NCBI RefSeq assembly: GCF_016765585.1
Contig: NZ_JAESWC010000007.1
Span: 1-64,000 of the forward strand
From: Clostridium rhizosphaerae
Lineage (GTDB): Bacteria; Bacillota; Clostridia; Clostridiales; Clostridiaceae
Direction of reading: 5' to 3'
DNA: 64,000 nt
Shown here: positions 1-9,861 of the stretch, one piece after another
How positions within the stretch are numbered: position 1 is the stretch's first letter
Layout of the letters: each line of letters opens with the position of its first letter
Notes under the pieces: generated by a model
What the model was told of the DNA's origin: nothing
Databases searched by the model: none
Seen by the model: only the letters and a program-made list of their open reading frames with translations
Translations under genes and position numbers: made by a program

Positions 1-66
1 GGATAACTTATGCTCGCTGATTTCCATCAGCTAAGTTATCCGCTAAAGTCCATTTAGGACTTTAAC
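1..66 (-). repeat. Partial copy of the Shine-Dalgarno-tailed hairpin repeat
   Basis: Read on the minus strand, this matches the repeat family described at 13206-13444. The first hairpin occupies 44-64, with invariant loop TAAAT and stem arms TAAAGTCC/GGACTTTA. The second stem pairs 32-41 with 1-10 (GGATAACTTA/TAAGTTATCC) and encloses a small hairpin at 16-31. The family tail with AAGGAGG would lie beyond the left edge, so its presence here cannot be checked. The copy follows the putative rRNA leader on the same strand. Confidence 0.7.
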
Positions 67-77
67 CCTTAATTTCT

Positions 78-257
78 CTGTTTAATTTTCAAAGACCAAT
101 TTGCTTTGCCGTCATCAGGCAACTTCTATATCTTATCAGCTGCAAGCTGCTTTGTCAACAACATTTTTCTTGGAAGTTTTAAGCAGTTTTAATTGTCTAC
201 TTTTGTAGATGCAATCGCTGTAGGATTTATATTATCAAAATTATATGTCTCTGTCAA
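78..257 (-). promoter_or_regulatory. Tandem promoters and box A-like leader, probably of an rRNA operon reading left
   Basis: Two strong minus-strand promoters are visible. P1 has -35 TTGACA at 252-257 and -10 TAATAT at 229-234; P2 has -35 TTGACA at 153-158 and -10 TAAGAT at 130-135. Both spacers are 17 bp. Downstream at 78-97 lies GGTCTTTGAAAATTAAACAG, which resembles the conserved CTTTGAAAACTGAACA-type sequence in front of 16S genes in Firmicutes. Tandem perfect promoters plus this leader suggest an rRNA operon starting beyond the window. The rRNA itself is not visible, so this is inference. Confidence 0.65.
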
Positions 258-351
258 CGACTTAGTTAGTGGTAAATTATTCATATAACTTTAATATAAA
301 TACCATTAAGGTTTATAATAGTTAATATACTTATGTATGGAGATGATAAAT

Positions 352-1077
352 ATGTGTATAGATAGATTAAAACAAATAATAAATGAAAGTGATAATATTG
401 TTTTCTTCGGAGGGGCTGGAGTTTCTACTGAAAGCAATATCCCGGACTTTCGCTCAAATAGCGGTTTATATAATACTGAGTCCTCTGCTGGCTATAAACC
501 AGAAACAATATTAAGTCATTCCTTTTTCAAAAGTCATACCGAGGATTTTTATAACTTTTATAAAAATAAAATGATATATACAAAAGCAAAGCCAAATAAA
601 GCACATTTAGCTCTAGCAGAACTTGAAGAGAAGGGCAAGCTTAAAGCTGTAGTTACTCAAAATATTGATGGACTTCATCAGCTTGCTGGATCAAAAAATG
701 TTCTTGAACTTCATGGTTCTGTTCATAGAAATTATTGTATTAAGTGCGGTAAATATTATAGCTTGGATTATATAATGAATAGCCCTACTAACATACCTCG
801 ATGTGATTTATGCAGCGGTATAGTAAAACCTGACGTAGTTTTATATGAAGAAAACTTAAATATGGATGTGCTCTCTAGTGCAATAAATTATATCAGTAAA
901 GCCGATACTCTAATAGTTGGCGGCACCTCTCTTGCTGTATATCCTGCCGCTGGATTAATAGATTACTATATAGGCAGCAAACTAATTCTAATAAACAAAT
1001 CAAAAACTCCTTATGATAATAAAGCTAATTTAATATTTCATGGCAGCATAAGCGACATCTTAAGTTCTGTAGTGTAA
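352..1077 (+). CDS. NAD-dependent protein deacylase, SIR2 family (sirtuin)
   Basis: Predicted cytoplasmic sirtuin that removes acyl groups from lysines, using NAD. The sequence shows the NAD-binding motif GAGVSTESNIPDFRS (about residues 21-35), TQNIDGLHQLAG (about 102-113), the catalytic histidine in LHGSVH (about 121) and a zinc ribbon with four cysteines in two CxxC pairs (about 129/132 and 151/154). The 241-residue length is normal for the family. The ATG at 352 is preferred over the one at 337 because GGAG at 339-342 is 9 nt upstream of it. The gene is monocistronic, diverges from the putative rRNA promoters and ends at a strong hairpin. Substrate preference (acetyl or longer acyl) cannot be told. 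Confidence 0.9.
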   Translation: MCIDRLKQIINESDNIVFFGGAGVSTESNIPDFRSNSGLYNTESSAGYKPETILSHSFFKSHTEDFYNFYKNKMIYTKAKPNKAHLALAELEEKGKLKAVVTQNIDGLHQLAGSKNVLELHGSVHRNYCIKCGKYYSLDYIMNSPTNIPRCDLCSGIVKPDVVLYEENLNMDVLSSAINYISKADTLIVGGTSLAVYPAAGLIDYYIGSKLILINKSKTPYDNKANLIFHGSISDILSSVV

Positions 1078-1093
1078 TTGGACCTAAAAATTA

Positions 1094-1131
1094 AACCTCT
1101 AAACAGATAAAGTTTTTTCTGTTTAGAGGTT
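1094..1131. terminator. Hairpin terminator after the sirtuin gene, possibly bidirectional
   Basis: A perfect 14-bp stem (1094-1107 with 1118-1131) surrounds a T-rich loop. It lies between the convergent sirtuin gene and the large minus-strand signalling gene. On the plus strand only a short T/A-rich tail follows; the minus strand reads into TTTAATTTTTAG. The following 1132-1316 is very AT-rich and shows no further feature. Confidence 0.7.
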
Positions 1132-1316
1132 CTTAAATTATAAGCTTTGTTAAAAGGAATTAATGGTTATTTTATCATTTACATATTTAAATATAAACCT
1201 ATAAAAATATTTAAATATATAAATATTTACTGCAATCATGCCGATTTACAGTAGATTTGCCTTCTACAATATCAAATAACACGCTTATATCAACACTATT
1301 ATTAATCAGCGCCAAA

Positions 1317-4300
1317 TTATAATATTCCCGCAGCAAGTTCACCAATAGTATTTATGTAATTAAATTCATCAAATTTAAATTCTTTTAGCTTTGTAGATGC
1401 ACTTAAGTACAATATACCTTTCGCTGCTCCATTTTTTACAAGCGGTACCACAACTATTGAATGCCAATCAGGCATTCCTGTTACAGAGTCATAATTTACA
1501 CTTTCATCCCAATCAGTCATGAACAATCCCTGTTTTTTTATTATTGCTGAATTAACCGCCTCACTATTATAATTAATTGGCTCAGACCAATTTTCATTAA
1601 ATATTTTTCTAGAATATATATTTTTTATTTCTCTATTATCAATGATAAAAAACATTCCACACTCTGACTCTGTAATTTCTATAATTCTTCCAAGTAAATT
1701 ATATATTTTATTCTCAATACTTATATCCTGTTTTATTAGTTCGATAATATCAACCATAGCAAGTATATTTCTTGAATCTTGTACTGTATTACCAGAAACA
1801 ATTCCAGAAAGCTTATTTCTACCCTTTACCTTATTCAAAAAATCATTACTCCAGACTTGGCATCTATTTCTTCCAAGCTCTTTAGACACATATAATGCTT
1901 GATCTGCCTTTTCTACAAGTTCTTGCTTCCACTGAGCATTATGTGGATAAGTAGCAATACCAAGACTCATTGTTACAGAGGTTTTATCTTCTAAAATTTT
2001 TGCATCCTCAACCGCTTTTCTAAGTTTTTCAGCTATAACCAAAGCTTCCTTACCATCAGTTTGTGGAAGAATGATAATAAATTCTTCTCCACCATATCGT
2101 CCAAAAACATCATTTTTTCTTATATTATTCCTTACAATATCACAAGCGCGTCTTAGAACTTCATCACCAGCTTGATGCCCGAATCTATCATTTATTTGTT
2201 TAAAATGATCCATGTCCATCATAATTATAGAAAAAATATTATTAAACTCATCCACTCTATCTATATGTTCACTAAGCGACTCTTCAAGGAACTTTCTTGT
2301 AAGTGTTCCTGTAAGCTTATCTGTAGATGATGTTAACAAAAGTTGATATCTTTCAATATTAACTCCAGCTAACCTGCTTAATTCAACACATTTTTTAAGT
2401 GTTTCCTTATTGAAATTATTAAGTATTCTTTCAGACTCAAGATATATATATCCTTTAATTGAATTTCTAGTTTGATTACTTTTCAAATCTTCAATGTTCA
2501 TTATTATAGGTACACATATAACAGCCTTGGTTCCTTGAAGAATAATATTCAATTCTGGTTTATTCTCATTTGAAGCTTCAGTTATCAAAATTGCATTTCT
2601 GCTGGATTTTGCTTTTTCAAACACATACTTACTTCTCGGTACTGAATTACTTCCATCCATTGAAGTAATTACATGATAATCCTGCTCAAAACTATCAACA
2701 ACAATAATACTTTTAGTAGCAATTGTAACACTTGCAAGGTATTTTGTTATTAGATCTAAATTTTTTAAGGGGTCTGAATATAAGTTCTTAACGATATCTG
2801 AAGAAGTTCTAATTGTTTTAGGCAAATATGAATTATATAGTCTTCTTGCAGATCTTATAAAATACTTGTTATTCAATATATCTTTTACATCTTCAAAAGC
2901 AAAAAGTTTATTCAGCTTATTCAAATTCATTTCTTCAAAGTCATTATCACTTTTGAAAAGTACTTTATCATATTCCCTAAAACTCCTTAACGTCGCAAGC
3001 TTTTTAAATGGGATTAATAGATTATTTTTAACGACAAATTGTACTCTAAACTCCTCTGGAATGCTTAATGCCAGTTTTTTAATTATTTCACAAGCTTCAA
3101 AATAAAAATTTATAGAGTAAAAGTAATCTTTGCCATAAAAATAATAGTCGCCAAGTTCACTGCAAACTCTAAGTTTCGACCAATCATCTTTTTCGATTTT
3201 ACACATTTCAAAAGAAGCACTTAATACCTTTAATTTATTTGTTCCTTTAGCAAATACGCCACTTAAATAGAATTCTTTTATTCTCATTATGTTTGGTTTA
3301 TCAGATACACTATAATTTTCAGCTTCATTAAATAACGCTGCAGCCTGCTCTTCAAAACCTCTTTTATATAGTTCAACAGAAGTACTATAAAGCTTGTCTA
3401 CTTTTAAAAGAGTTGACTCAAACTTGTTTATAACCTGACGAACACCTATTAGTTTGTTATTCAGTTCTTCTCCTGACTGAATATTGCTTATATCAATAAA
3501 ACCTTTCAAAATACTGCATTCCCACTTTGGTAAGGATTCATCAAATTTATAAACTTCAAGCGCTTTATTTATAAAAAAATCAGCCTTTTCAATATCTCCA
3601 AAAACACAAAATAATTCTGCACTCATTTGATAGTATACTGCAATTTCTTTTCCATGCTCAGGATATTCCTCAAGTTCTTTTTCAGCGAGCATATGATACT
3701 CATAAGCCTTTTGAAAATCTCTTAACCTTAAATATATGTTTGAAAGATAGTTATAACAATAGAATATATTTCCTTCATACTCTATCTCTTCAGACTTCTT
3801 TAAGGCATTGAGGAAATATTCAAGTGAAAGTTCATAATTCCACTCCTCAAAATAAGAACAGGCTAAATTAGTAAGCGCCATAACCTCATAGCTAATAATA
3901 TGATTTCGTTCACTAATTTCTTTAACTTTCTTAAGATATTTAATGCTTTCCCGGCTATTTTGATATATATCTCCATATATGACAGAAATATTATTTAGTG
4001 CACTAACTATCCCCTCTGAATAATCTATTTTCTCAAAGCACTTCAAGCTTTCTTTGTAACAATTTAACGCCTTATCACCCAGAGAGTTATTTAAATAAAC
4101 ATTGCCTAGATTCTTATAAAAGATTCCTTTAAATTTATAATCATCTTCTTTGCAAAGCCTAATGCATTCTCTACATATTTTTTCAGCGCTTTTATATTCT
4201 TGTTTTAATGCCAGAACCCTGACTAAAAGCTCCTTAGCTTCAAAATAAGTCTGCGTGTCCTCTTCTATGATATTAGACTTTTCTAATATTTCTTCTGACT

Positions 4301-6713
4301 TTTTTATATAATTTAATGTTTTATCAATTTCATTTCTTGAATAATATACCTTTGCAATCCTATTTAAAGCCTTAATATGCTTATTACAATTATCTAATTT
4401 TACAGCCAGACTTTCTGCTTCTTTAAAGAATTCTATCGCAATTGCTCCATTGCCATCATCTTGATATACGTCTCCAATTCTAATGAGAAGCTCTGCCTTT
4501 CTATCATCTTCGTCATTGTTCTCCATTATAGCAACAGCTCTTTTTAGATTTTTTACTGCCTCGCTTCTATTCTTAAAAAGTTCCATCTTATCTGCTATTT
4601 CTAAACAATACTTAATTACTTTTTCCTTATGTCCAGCCTTTTCAAGATGATATATCAACTCTTCTCTATTGCTCAATCCCTCGTTGAGCTGCATTTCTAA
4701 TAACTCTGCTGCCAATTCATGCTTTTTCTTTTTATAACTTATATCTAGTCTTTTTCTGATTAGGCTTTTCAATATTCTATTGGAAAAATCATAAACAAAT
4801 CCTCTATCTTCAATTTTCTTGCATAATACACCACGTGATTCTAAATAATTAACTTTTTCTGTTACGTCGACTATATCCTTCAAAACAATTTTAGTTATAT
4901 CATCTAAGGAAATTGCTGTATTAAAAATTGATATACCATTTAACACTTGTAAACTTAAACTGTCTATTCCTTTTATTTGAGAAAGAACAGCTTGTTCCAT
5001 GTTTGAAGGCACAGGCAGCTTGCTATAATCGTAATCAAATTTGCTATTCCATATTCCGCTTTTTTCATCTACATAAATAATATTTTCAGAATATAAGTTT
5101 TTTAAAGTTTCTTCAATAAAGAGCGGGTTTCCAAAGGTTTTTGAGAATATCCTCTCACCAAAAATACTCGGCCTTACCGGCATTCTTAAAACATCTTGAA
5201 TTAATGCAACTGAATCCTCATTGTTAAGCCCCCGCAAAGGTATATCTATACTGTTTACTTGACCAGAAACTTTAGCAATAAACTCTGAAAGTCTTTTGTT
5301 ATTGTTAAGTTCTCCATCACAATAAGAAAAAATAATCATTATATTTTTATTTCTTAAATATAAGTATTCTAGAATATCTATTGAGAAATCTCCAGACATA
5401 TGAGCATTATCAATAATAAATACAGCAGGTTTTCCTTTCATAAAATCATTTATAAAAGTGCACACTGAACCAATCAGCCTAATATTTTCTTTCTCTCCTG
5501 ATATCGTACTGCTTGGAACAATGTTTTTGTTTTTTCCAAGTTCAGGTATAAGTTTTATTAATTCACTTTCATATCTTTCAAGTAAGTCACTATCGCACTC
5601 ACTTATTATCTTCCTTAATATATCAATTGCTCCTCTATTACTCCCTAAACTTGATGCTTCAAGACTATAACTAGAATAAACATTTACATTCTTTAGAAGA
5701 AGTATTCTTTCCAGCTCCTTTAAAAGCTTTGTTTTGCCTATTCCGTACTCTCCGTGAACTATAACGAACTTTTCTCGAAGTCCAAGCTGAGCCATTGATT
5801 TATAAATATTAATGACATTATTAATTTCATAATCTCTTCCTATAAGCTTAGTGTTAAAATTAAGCTTTTCAACTTCATTATTATAGTGAGATTTATAGTT
5901 TGTCCCAAATTCAGCATTTATATCTTCAATTATTTGTCTTATATTAACATACCTTTTTTTAGTATCCTGTTCTATCATTCTTTCTATAATTGGAATTATT
6001 CTATTTAAAAAATTCAAATATTCTTTTGTAAAGTTTCTATCAGATTTATTTATATTTTTTATCTCATGAATTAGATTTATATTATCTTTTATTTGTTTTT
6101 TGCAAACAAGTAATAAAAGCACTCCAAGAGAATATATATTTGAAGAAACCGACTGTGTTTTATCTTCTAATATTTCAGGTGCCTTAAAAATAAGCTGACT
6201 GCTTTTTGTACTCCAATAGTCATATTTTTCAAGCTCTACAGAAGCTATATCCTTAAATTTTATTTTAGAATTACTAATAAATATATTATCTAAATTTATT
6301 CCGTTATATATAAAACCTCTTAGGTGTAGATAATTAACTGCTTGACATAGTTCTATGATTAGATCTAAAATTTCTTTTTCTTCCATGCCGCTTATAAAAT
6401 GCATTAAATCATAATCTGCTTCTGCATATTCATTAACATAAAAATATCTTAGACCCTCTATTCTTTTATTATCTATAGTCTGTATAGAGTCAAAATCATA
6501 TAATTTAACAAAATTATTTTTATCTATTGTCGTTAATGCAGAAAAATCTTTAATATAAAAATCAAGCAAACTTTCTGGGAGATATTCTGAATTAATAATA
6601 TTCAATTGAAATTTTTCACTTTCGTTCTTAATATCTAAAACCAAATATGAAGAAACTAAACGATTTTGCTTTAAATTTTTAACTATTCTATATCTATTAT
6701 TAATTAAATTCAT
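1317..6713 (-). CDS. Large signalling protein: pseudokinase, AAA/STAND ATPase, TPRs, GAF, GGDEF, GAF
   Basis: A 1798-residue multidomain regulator. Residues 1-270 have a Ser/Thr-kinase fold pattern, but the catalytic HRD is replaced (FIYNGINLDN) and the DFG position reads KDIAS, so it is probably a pseudokinase. A P-loop, GEYGIGKTKLL, lies near 321, followed by a helical ATPase region to about 640, TPR-like helices (about 680-1170), a GAF-like domain (about 1290-1455), a GGDEF domain (about 1460-1625) with GRYGGEEF and an upstream RKND inhibitory-site motif, and a C-terminal GAF-like domain. The GGDEF site is intact, so it probably makes cyclic di-GMP. The start at 6713 is chosen because GGGAGTGAG is well spaced; an ATG 7 codons upstream lacks a good site. 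It is monocistronic and looks soluble. The input signal is unknown. Confidence 0.88.
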   Translation of the reverse strand: MNLINNRYRIVKNLKQNRLVSSYLVLDIKNESEKFQLNIINSEYLPESLLDFYIKDFSALTTIDKNNFVKLYDFDSIQTIDNKRIEGLRYFYVNEYAEADYDLMHFISGMEEKEILDLIIELCQAVNYLHLRGFIYNGINLDNIFISNSKIKFKDIASVELEKYDYWSTKSSQLIFKAPEILEDKTQSVSSNIYSLGVLLLLVCKKQIKDNINLIHEIKNINKSDRNFTKEYLNFLNRIIPIIERMIEQDTKKRYVNIRQIIEDINAEFGTNYKSHYNNEVEKLNFNTKLIGRDYEINNVINIYKSMAQLGLREKFVIVHGEYGIGKTKLLKELERILLLKNVNVYSSYSLEASSLGSNRGAIDILRKIISECDSDLLERYESELIKLIPELGKNKNIVPSSTISGEKENIRLIGSVCTFINDFMKGKPAVFIIDNAHMSGDFSIDILEYLYLRNKNIMIIFSYCDGELNNNKRLSEFIAKVSGQVNSIDIPLRGLNNEDSVALIQDVLRMPVRPSIFGERIFSKTFGNPLFIEETLKNLYSENIIYVDEKSGIWNSKFDYDYSKLPVPSNMEQAVLSQIKGIDSLSLQVLNGISIFNTAISLDDITKIVLKDIVDVTEKVNYLESRGVLCKKIEDRGFVYDFSNRILKSLIRKRLDISYKKKKHELAAELLEMQLNEGLSNREELIYHLEKAGHKEKVIKYCLEIADKMELFKNRSEAVKNLKRAVAIMENNDEDDRKAELLIRIGDVYQDDGNGAIAIEFFKEAESLAVKLDNCNKHIKALNRIAKVYYSRNEIDKTLNYIKKSEEILEKSNIIEEDTQTYFEAKELLVRVLALKQEYKSAEKICRECIRLCKEDDYKFKGIFYKNLGNVYLNNSLGDKALNCYKESLKCFEKIDYSEGIVSALNNISVIYGDIYQNSRESIKYLKKVKEISERNHIISYEVMALTNLACSYFEEWNYELSLEYFLNALKKSEEIEYEGNIFYCYNYLSNIYLRLRDFQKAYEYHMLAEKELEEYPEHGKEIAVYYQMSAELFCVFGDIEKADFFINKALEVYKFDESLPKWECSILKGFIDISNIQSGEELNNKLIGVRQVINKFESTLLKVDKLYSTSVELYKRGFEEQAAALFNEAENYSVSDKPNIMRIKEFYLSGVFAKGTNKLKVLSASFEMCKIEKDDWSKLRVCSELGDYYFYGKDYFYSINFYFEACEIIKKLALSIPEEFRVQFVVKNNLLIPFKKLATLRSFREYDKVLFKSDNDFEEMNLNKLNKLFAFEDVKDILNNKYFIRSARRLYNSYLPKTIRTSSDIVKNLYSDPLKNLDLITKYLASVTIATKSIIVVDSFEQDYHVITSMDGSNSVPRSKYVFEKAKSSRNAILITEASNENKPELNIILQGTKAVICVPIIMNIEDLKSNQTRNSIKGYIYLESERILNNFNKETLKKCVELSRLAGVNIERYQLLLTSSTDKLTGTLTRKFLEESLSEHIDRVDEFNNIFSIIMMDMDHFKQINDRFGHQAGDEVLRRACDIVRNNIRKNDVFGRYGGEEFIIILPQTDGKEALVIAEKLRKAVEDAKILEDKTSVTMSLGIATYPHNAQWKQELVEKADQALYVSKELGRNRCQVWSNDFLNKVKGRNKLSGIVSGNTVQDSRNILAMVDIIELIKQDISIENKIYNLLGRIIEITESECGMFFIIDNREIKNIYSRKIFNENWSEPINYNSEAVNSAIIKKQGLFMTDWDESVNYDSVTGMPDWHSIVVVPLVKNGAAKGILYLSASTKLKEFKFDEFNYINTIGELAAGIL

Positions 6714-6890
6714 GCTAATCTCACTCCCATGCATAGAAACATATTATAAGTATAGCATTATATGTAAATGTGGTAAATATTCTATAACTAATTATGCTAA
6801 GTAATTATTTCACTGCTTTCTTATATAAATCACAACCTTTTGATTCACTCATATACTAATACAAAAATAGTAATATTGCAGGTGAAGTAT

Positions 6891-8228
6891 ATGAACTATG
6901 AAACAGAGGAAGCCCCTTACAGATACTTAGTAGCAGGAGTTGATACCCAAGTTCCACTGGCCAATGGAAACTATGGGACCTATGTTAATTTTGACAATGC
7001 TGCTACAACACCACCTTTTAATTCCGTTATTAAAGATATTATAAGTTTTTCGCCCTGGTATTCTTCAATCCATAGAGGAAATGGCTACAAATCCCAAATT
7101 TCATCAAATATATTTGAAAGCTCACGGGAAACAGTTTTAAATTTTGTACATGCTGATTCAAGTAATGACACTGTAATTTATGTTAAGAATACCACAGAGG
7201 GCATAAACAAATTAAGCTTTAGACTCTGCACCGGAGATAAAAAATGCGTTGTGCTATCTACTAATATGGAACATCATTCAAATGACCTGCCTTGGAGAGA
7301 TAAATATAAACTTGATTATATAGAGCTTGATAAGCAGGGTAAATTATCTTTAAAAGACTTGGAGCAAAAATTAATTAATTATAACGGAGCTGTTAAGCTG
7401 GTCACTGTCTCCGGAGCATCTAATGTTACTGGTTACATCAATCCAATATATGAAGTGGCTAAGCTTGCCCACAAGCACAATGCTAAAATATTAGTTGATG
7501 GAGCGCAATTAGTTCCTCACTCTCCGGTGGATATGAAACCTGAAAGTTCTTTAGAGCATATAGACTTTTTAGTATTTTCAGCTCATAAAATGTATGCACC
7601 TTTTGGCATAGGTGTACTTATAGGTCCAAAAGCTGCTTTTATGCAGGGTGCTCCTGATTATAAAGGAGGCGGTACTGTAGATTTAGTTACTCACGAATAC
7701 GTTGCTTGGAACGAACCTCCTGAAAAAGAAGAAGCCGGTACGCCAAATGTTATGGGAGTTGTAGCTTTGGTATCAGCAATTAAAACTCTAACCTCAATAG
7801 GAATGAAAAATATAGATACTTATGAAAGAAGCTTAGCTTATTATGCTCTATCTAGTATAAAAAATATAAAAGACATAGAACTTTATGCAAGCTCAGAGGA
7901 TATTAACAATAGAGTAAGTATAATTCCATTTAATATTAAAGGTATGCCTCATAGCATAGTATCAGAAATACTTTCTCTTGAAGCAGGGATAGCAGTTAGA
8001 ACAGGCTGCTTTTGTGCTCATCCTTATGTTCAAAAACTGCTTGATGTTTCTGGAGAAGATATATCAAACTATCTTAGAACCGATAAATCAGAAAGACCTG
8101 GCATGATAAGACTTAGCTTTGGACTATATAACAGTTTCTCAGAAATAGATTATTTTTTAAGAGTATTAAAATATATAATTAATAACAAACAATATTTTTT
8201 AAATAAATACAGCAATCATACACATTAA
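6891..8228 (+). CDS. Class V aminotransferase / cysteine desulfurase-like PLP enzyme
   Basis: A 445-residue fold-type I PLP enzyme of the SufS/CsdA-like class V family. It shows NFDNAATTPPF at the N-terminus, the cofactor-contacting DGAQLVPH, the Schiff-base lysine in SAHKMYAPFGIG (about residue 233) and a cysteine in RTGCFCAHPY (about 372), the position of the persulfide cysteine. No scaffold genes such as sufU, iscU or sufBCD are adjacent, so its sulfur acceptor is unknown; the next gene is DsrE-like, a family often linked to sulfur transfer. The ATG at 6891 has AGGTGA upstream; an upstream TTG at 6840 has no ribosome site. Confidence 0.85.
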   Translation: MNYETEEAPYRYLVAGVDTQVPLANGNYGTYVNFDNAATTPPFNSVIKDIISFSPWYSSIHRGNGYKSQISSNIFESSRETVLNFVHADSSNDTVIYVKNTTEGINKLSFRLCTGDKKCVVLSTNMEHHSNDLPWRDKYKLDYIELDKQGKLSLKDLEQKLINYNGAVKLVTVSGASNVTGYINPIYEVAKLAHKHNAKILVDGAQLVPHSPVDMKPESSLEHIDFLVFSAHKMYAPFGIGVLIGPKAAFMQGAPDYKGGGTVDLVTHEYVAWNEPPEKEEAGTPNVMGVVALVSAIKTLTSIGMKNIDTYERSLAYYALSSIKNIKDIELYASSEDINNRVSIIPFNIKGMPHSIVSEILSLEAGIAVRTGCFCAHPYVQKLLDVSGEDISNYLRTDKSERPGMIRLSFGLYNSFSEIDYFLRVLKYIINNKQYFLNKYSNHTH

Positions 8229-8237
8229 TCACCCTTT

Positions 8238-8268
8238 GCCTTTCTGTTTTAGGAAAGGCTTTTGTTTT
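8238..8268 (+). terminator. Rho-independent terminator after the class V aminotransferase gene
   Basis: Stem GCCTTTC (8238-8244) pairs with GAAAGGC (8253-8259) and is followed at once by TTTTGTTTTT. Confidence 0.85.
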
Positions 8269-8338
8269 TATGAATAAAAGTGTGCATAAAGATTAAACTA
8301 AACTTGCTAAGAATAATTATTTGAGGATGGTGATTTAT

Positions 8339-8815
8339 TTGAACAAAAAAATAAATCTTCTTTTATTTAGCGGAGATTATGACAAAGCCCTAGCAGCTTT
8401 AATCATTGCAAATTCAGCAAAGGAACTTGGAGCAGATGTATCAATTTTCTTTGCCTTTTGGGGACTTTTATTAGTTAGAAACCCTGAAGTACCAATTGCA
8501 GACGAAAAAACCCTATATGAGAAAATGTTTAGTATAATGACTCCTAAGGGTCCTGAAGATTTACCTTTATCTAAAATGAATTTCAGTGGATTTGGCAAAG
8601 AAATGCTTAAAGCAATGATGAAAGAAGAGGATACTCCAAGCCTAACAGCATTTTTAAATGGTGCTAGAAAAAAAGGAGTTAAATTTTATGGCTGCAAGCT
8701 GTCTGTGGAAGTAATGGGCTTTAAAAGCGAAGAACTTTTACCAGAACTTGAGGTAATTGATGCTAAGCAGTATCTAAAGGATGCATTAGAATCAGATATG
8801 CAGTTATTTATATGA
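8339..8815 (+). CDS. DsrE/DsrF/DrsH-like family protein
   Basis: A small soluble protein of about 158 residues with the N-terminal strand INLLLFSGDYDKALAALI and the internal segment FFAFWGLLLVR typical of DsrE/F/H-like proteins, plus a single conserved cysteine in FYGCKLSVEVMG. Relatives are linked to sulfur-relay or peroxiredoxin-like roles, but the actual reaction is unknown. The start is uncertain: TTG at 8339 gives the family-typical N-terminus with GGTGAT upstream, while ATG at 8327 and TTG at 8321 are also in frame. It is separated from the upstream PLP enzyme by a terminator, so co-regulation is not implied. Confidence 0.82.
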   Translation: MNKKINLLLFSGDYDKALAALIIANSAKELGADVSIFFAFWGLLLVRNPEVPIADEKTLYEKMFSIMTPKGPEDLPLSKMNFSGFGKEMLKAMMKEEDTPSLTAFLNGARKKGVKFYGCKLSVEVMGFKSEELLPELEVIDAKQYLKDALESDMQLFI

Positions 8816-8893
8816 ACCATTAACTAATCAGTTGAAAGCCCTCCCTTTTTATTATAGAATTTATTTAGACTATTAATATTCTCGGGGGTATAT

Positions 8894-9823
8894 ATGAAAA
8901 ACGAACATAAGGCACTTGCTGTTTTGGCAGGCATAGTTTCATCAAGTATATTTGGATTAAGTTTTTTATTTTCTAAAATGGCTTTATCAGAAGCAGGAAT
9001 TTATGAACTTTTATCCTTTAGGTTTTTAACAGCTTTCTTAATAATGTCAATTCTTGCACTACTTAAAATAATTCGTTTAGATTATAAAGGAAAGAATATA
9101 AAAGGTTTATTGATTCTTGGTCTTATGGAACCAGTAATATATTTTATATTTGAAACCTATGGAATTAAGTTTTCTTCCTCATCTATTGCAGGCCTTATGA
9201 TATCTCTAATACCAATAGGAGTTGTTATATTATCAGCATATTTTCTTAAAGAAAAGCCCTCTGTTTCCCAAACAGGCTTTATCATACTTTCTGTTTTAGG
9301 TGTTATGTTTATAGGAATTATGGGTAGTTCTAATTCTGGAAGTTCCAGTTTACTTGGCATAATATTATTAATCGGTGCAGTATTATCAGCCGGAATGTTT
9401 ACAATTATCTCAAGGAGACTATCAAAAAACTTTACACCTATGGAATTAACTTATTCCATGATGGCTATGGGAGCAGTTTTCTTTAATTTTGTTTCAGTAG
9501 TTCAGCATTTAATGAACAATAATATTAAAAACTATTTTTCACCACTAATGAATACTAAGTTCTTAATATCCATAGGATATCTAGGAATACTTTCATCAAT
9601 AATCGCCTACTTTTTAATAAACTTTACATTATCAAAAATAGAAGCTTCCAAGTCCTCAGTACTCTCAAATATATCAACTATTGTTTCTATAGCAGCAGGA
9701 GTAATTTTCTTAAAAGAAGCTTTTCACTATTATCATCTTATAGGTTCACTTATGATACTCTTAGGAGTATGGGGCACAAACCATTTTGAACCCAAGAATA
9801 TTACAAAAACTGAAGTTTTATAA
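8894..9823 (+). CDS. EamA/DMT-family transporter (probable metabolite exporter)
   Basis: A 309-residue integral membrane protein with about ten hydrophobic segments arranged as two EamA repeats (about residues 8-140 and 150-295). The conserved helix-end pattern YFLKEKPS closes the first repeat and IFLKEAFHY the second. Family members are drug/metabolite transporters; no substrate can be predicted. The start ATG follows GGGGGTATAT. The gene ends at a terminator shared with the convergent rubredoxin gene and has no obvious operon partner. Confidence 0.87.
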   Translation: MKNEHKALAVLAGIVSSSIFGLSFLFSKMALSEAGIYELLSFRFLTAFLIMSILALLKIIRLDYKGKNIKGLLILGLMEPVIYFIFETYGIKFSSSSIAGLMISLIPIGVVILSAYFLKEKPSVSQTGFIILSVLGVMFIGIMGSSNSGSSSLLGIILLIGAVLSAGMFTIISRRLSKNFTPMELTYSMMAMGAVFFNFVSVVQHLMNNNIKNYFSPLMNTKFLISIGYLGILSSIIAYFLINFTLSKIEASKSSVLSNISTIVSIAAGVIFLKEAFHYYHLIGSLMILLGVWGTNHFEPKNITKTEVL

Positions 9824-9830
9824 GAAAATT

Positions 9831-9860
9831 AAAAAGATGGCCTAAGCAAGCCATCTTTTT
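9831..9860. terminator. Bidirectional terminator between the EamA transporter and rubredoxin genes
   Basis: Arms 9831-9841 (AAAAAGATGGC) and 9850-9860 (GCCATCTTTTT) are perfectly complementary. They give a T run on both strands, suiting the convergent genes. Confidence 0.9.
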
Positions 9861-9861
9861 A

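Noticed and set aside
6840-6890. Longer N-terminus of the class V aminotransferase from TTG 6840
   Set aside because: There is no ribosome site for the TTG, and the extra residues are unlike the family. AGGTGA precedes the ATG at 6891.
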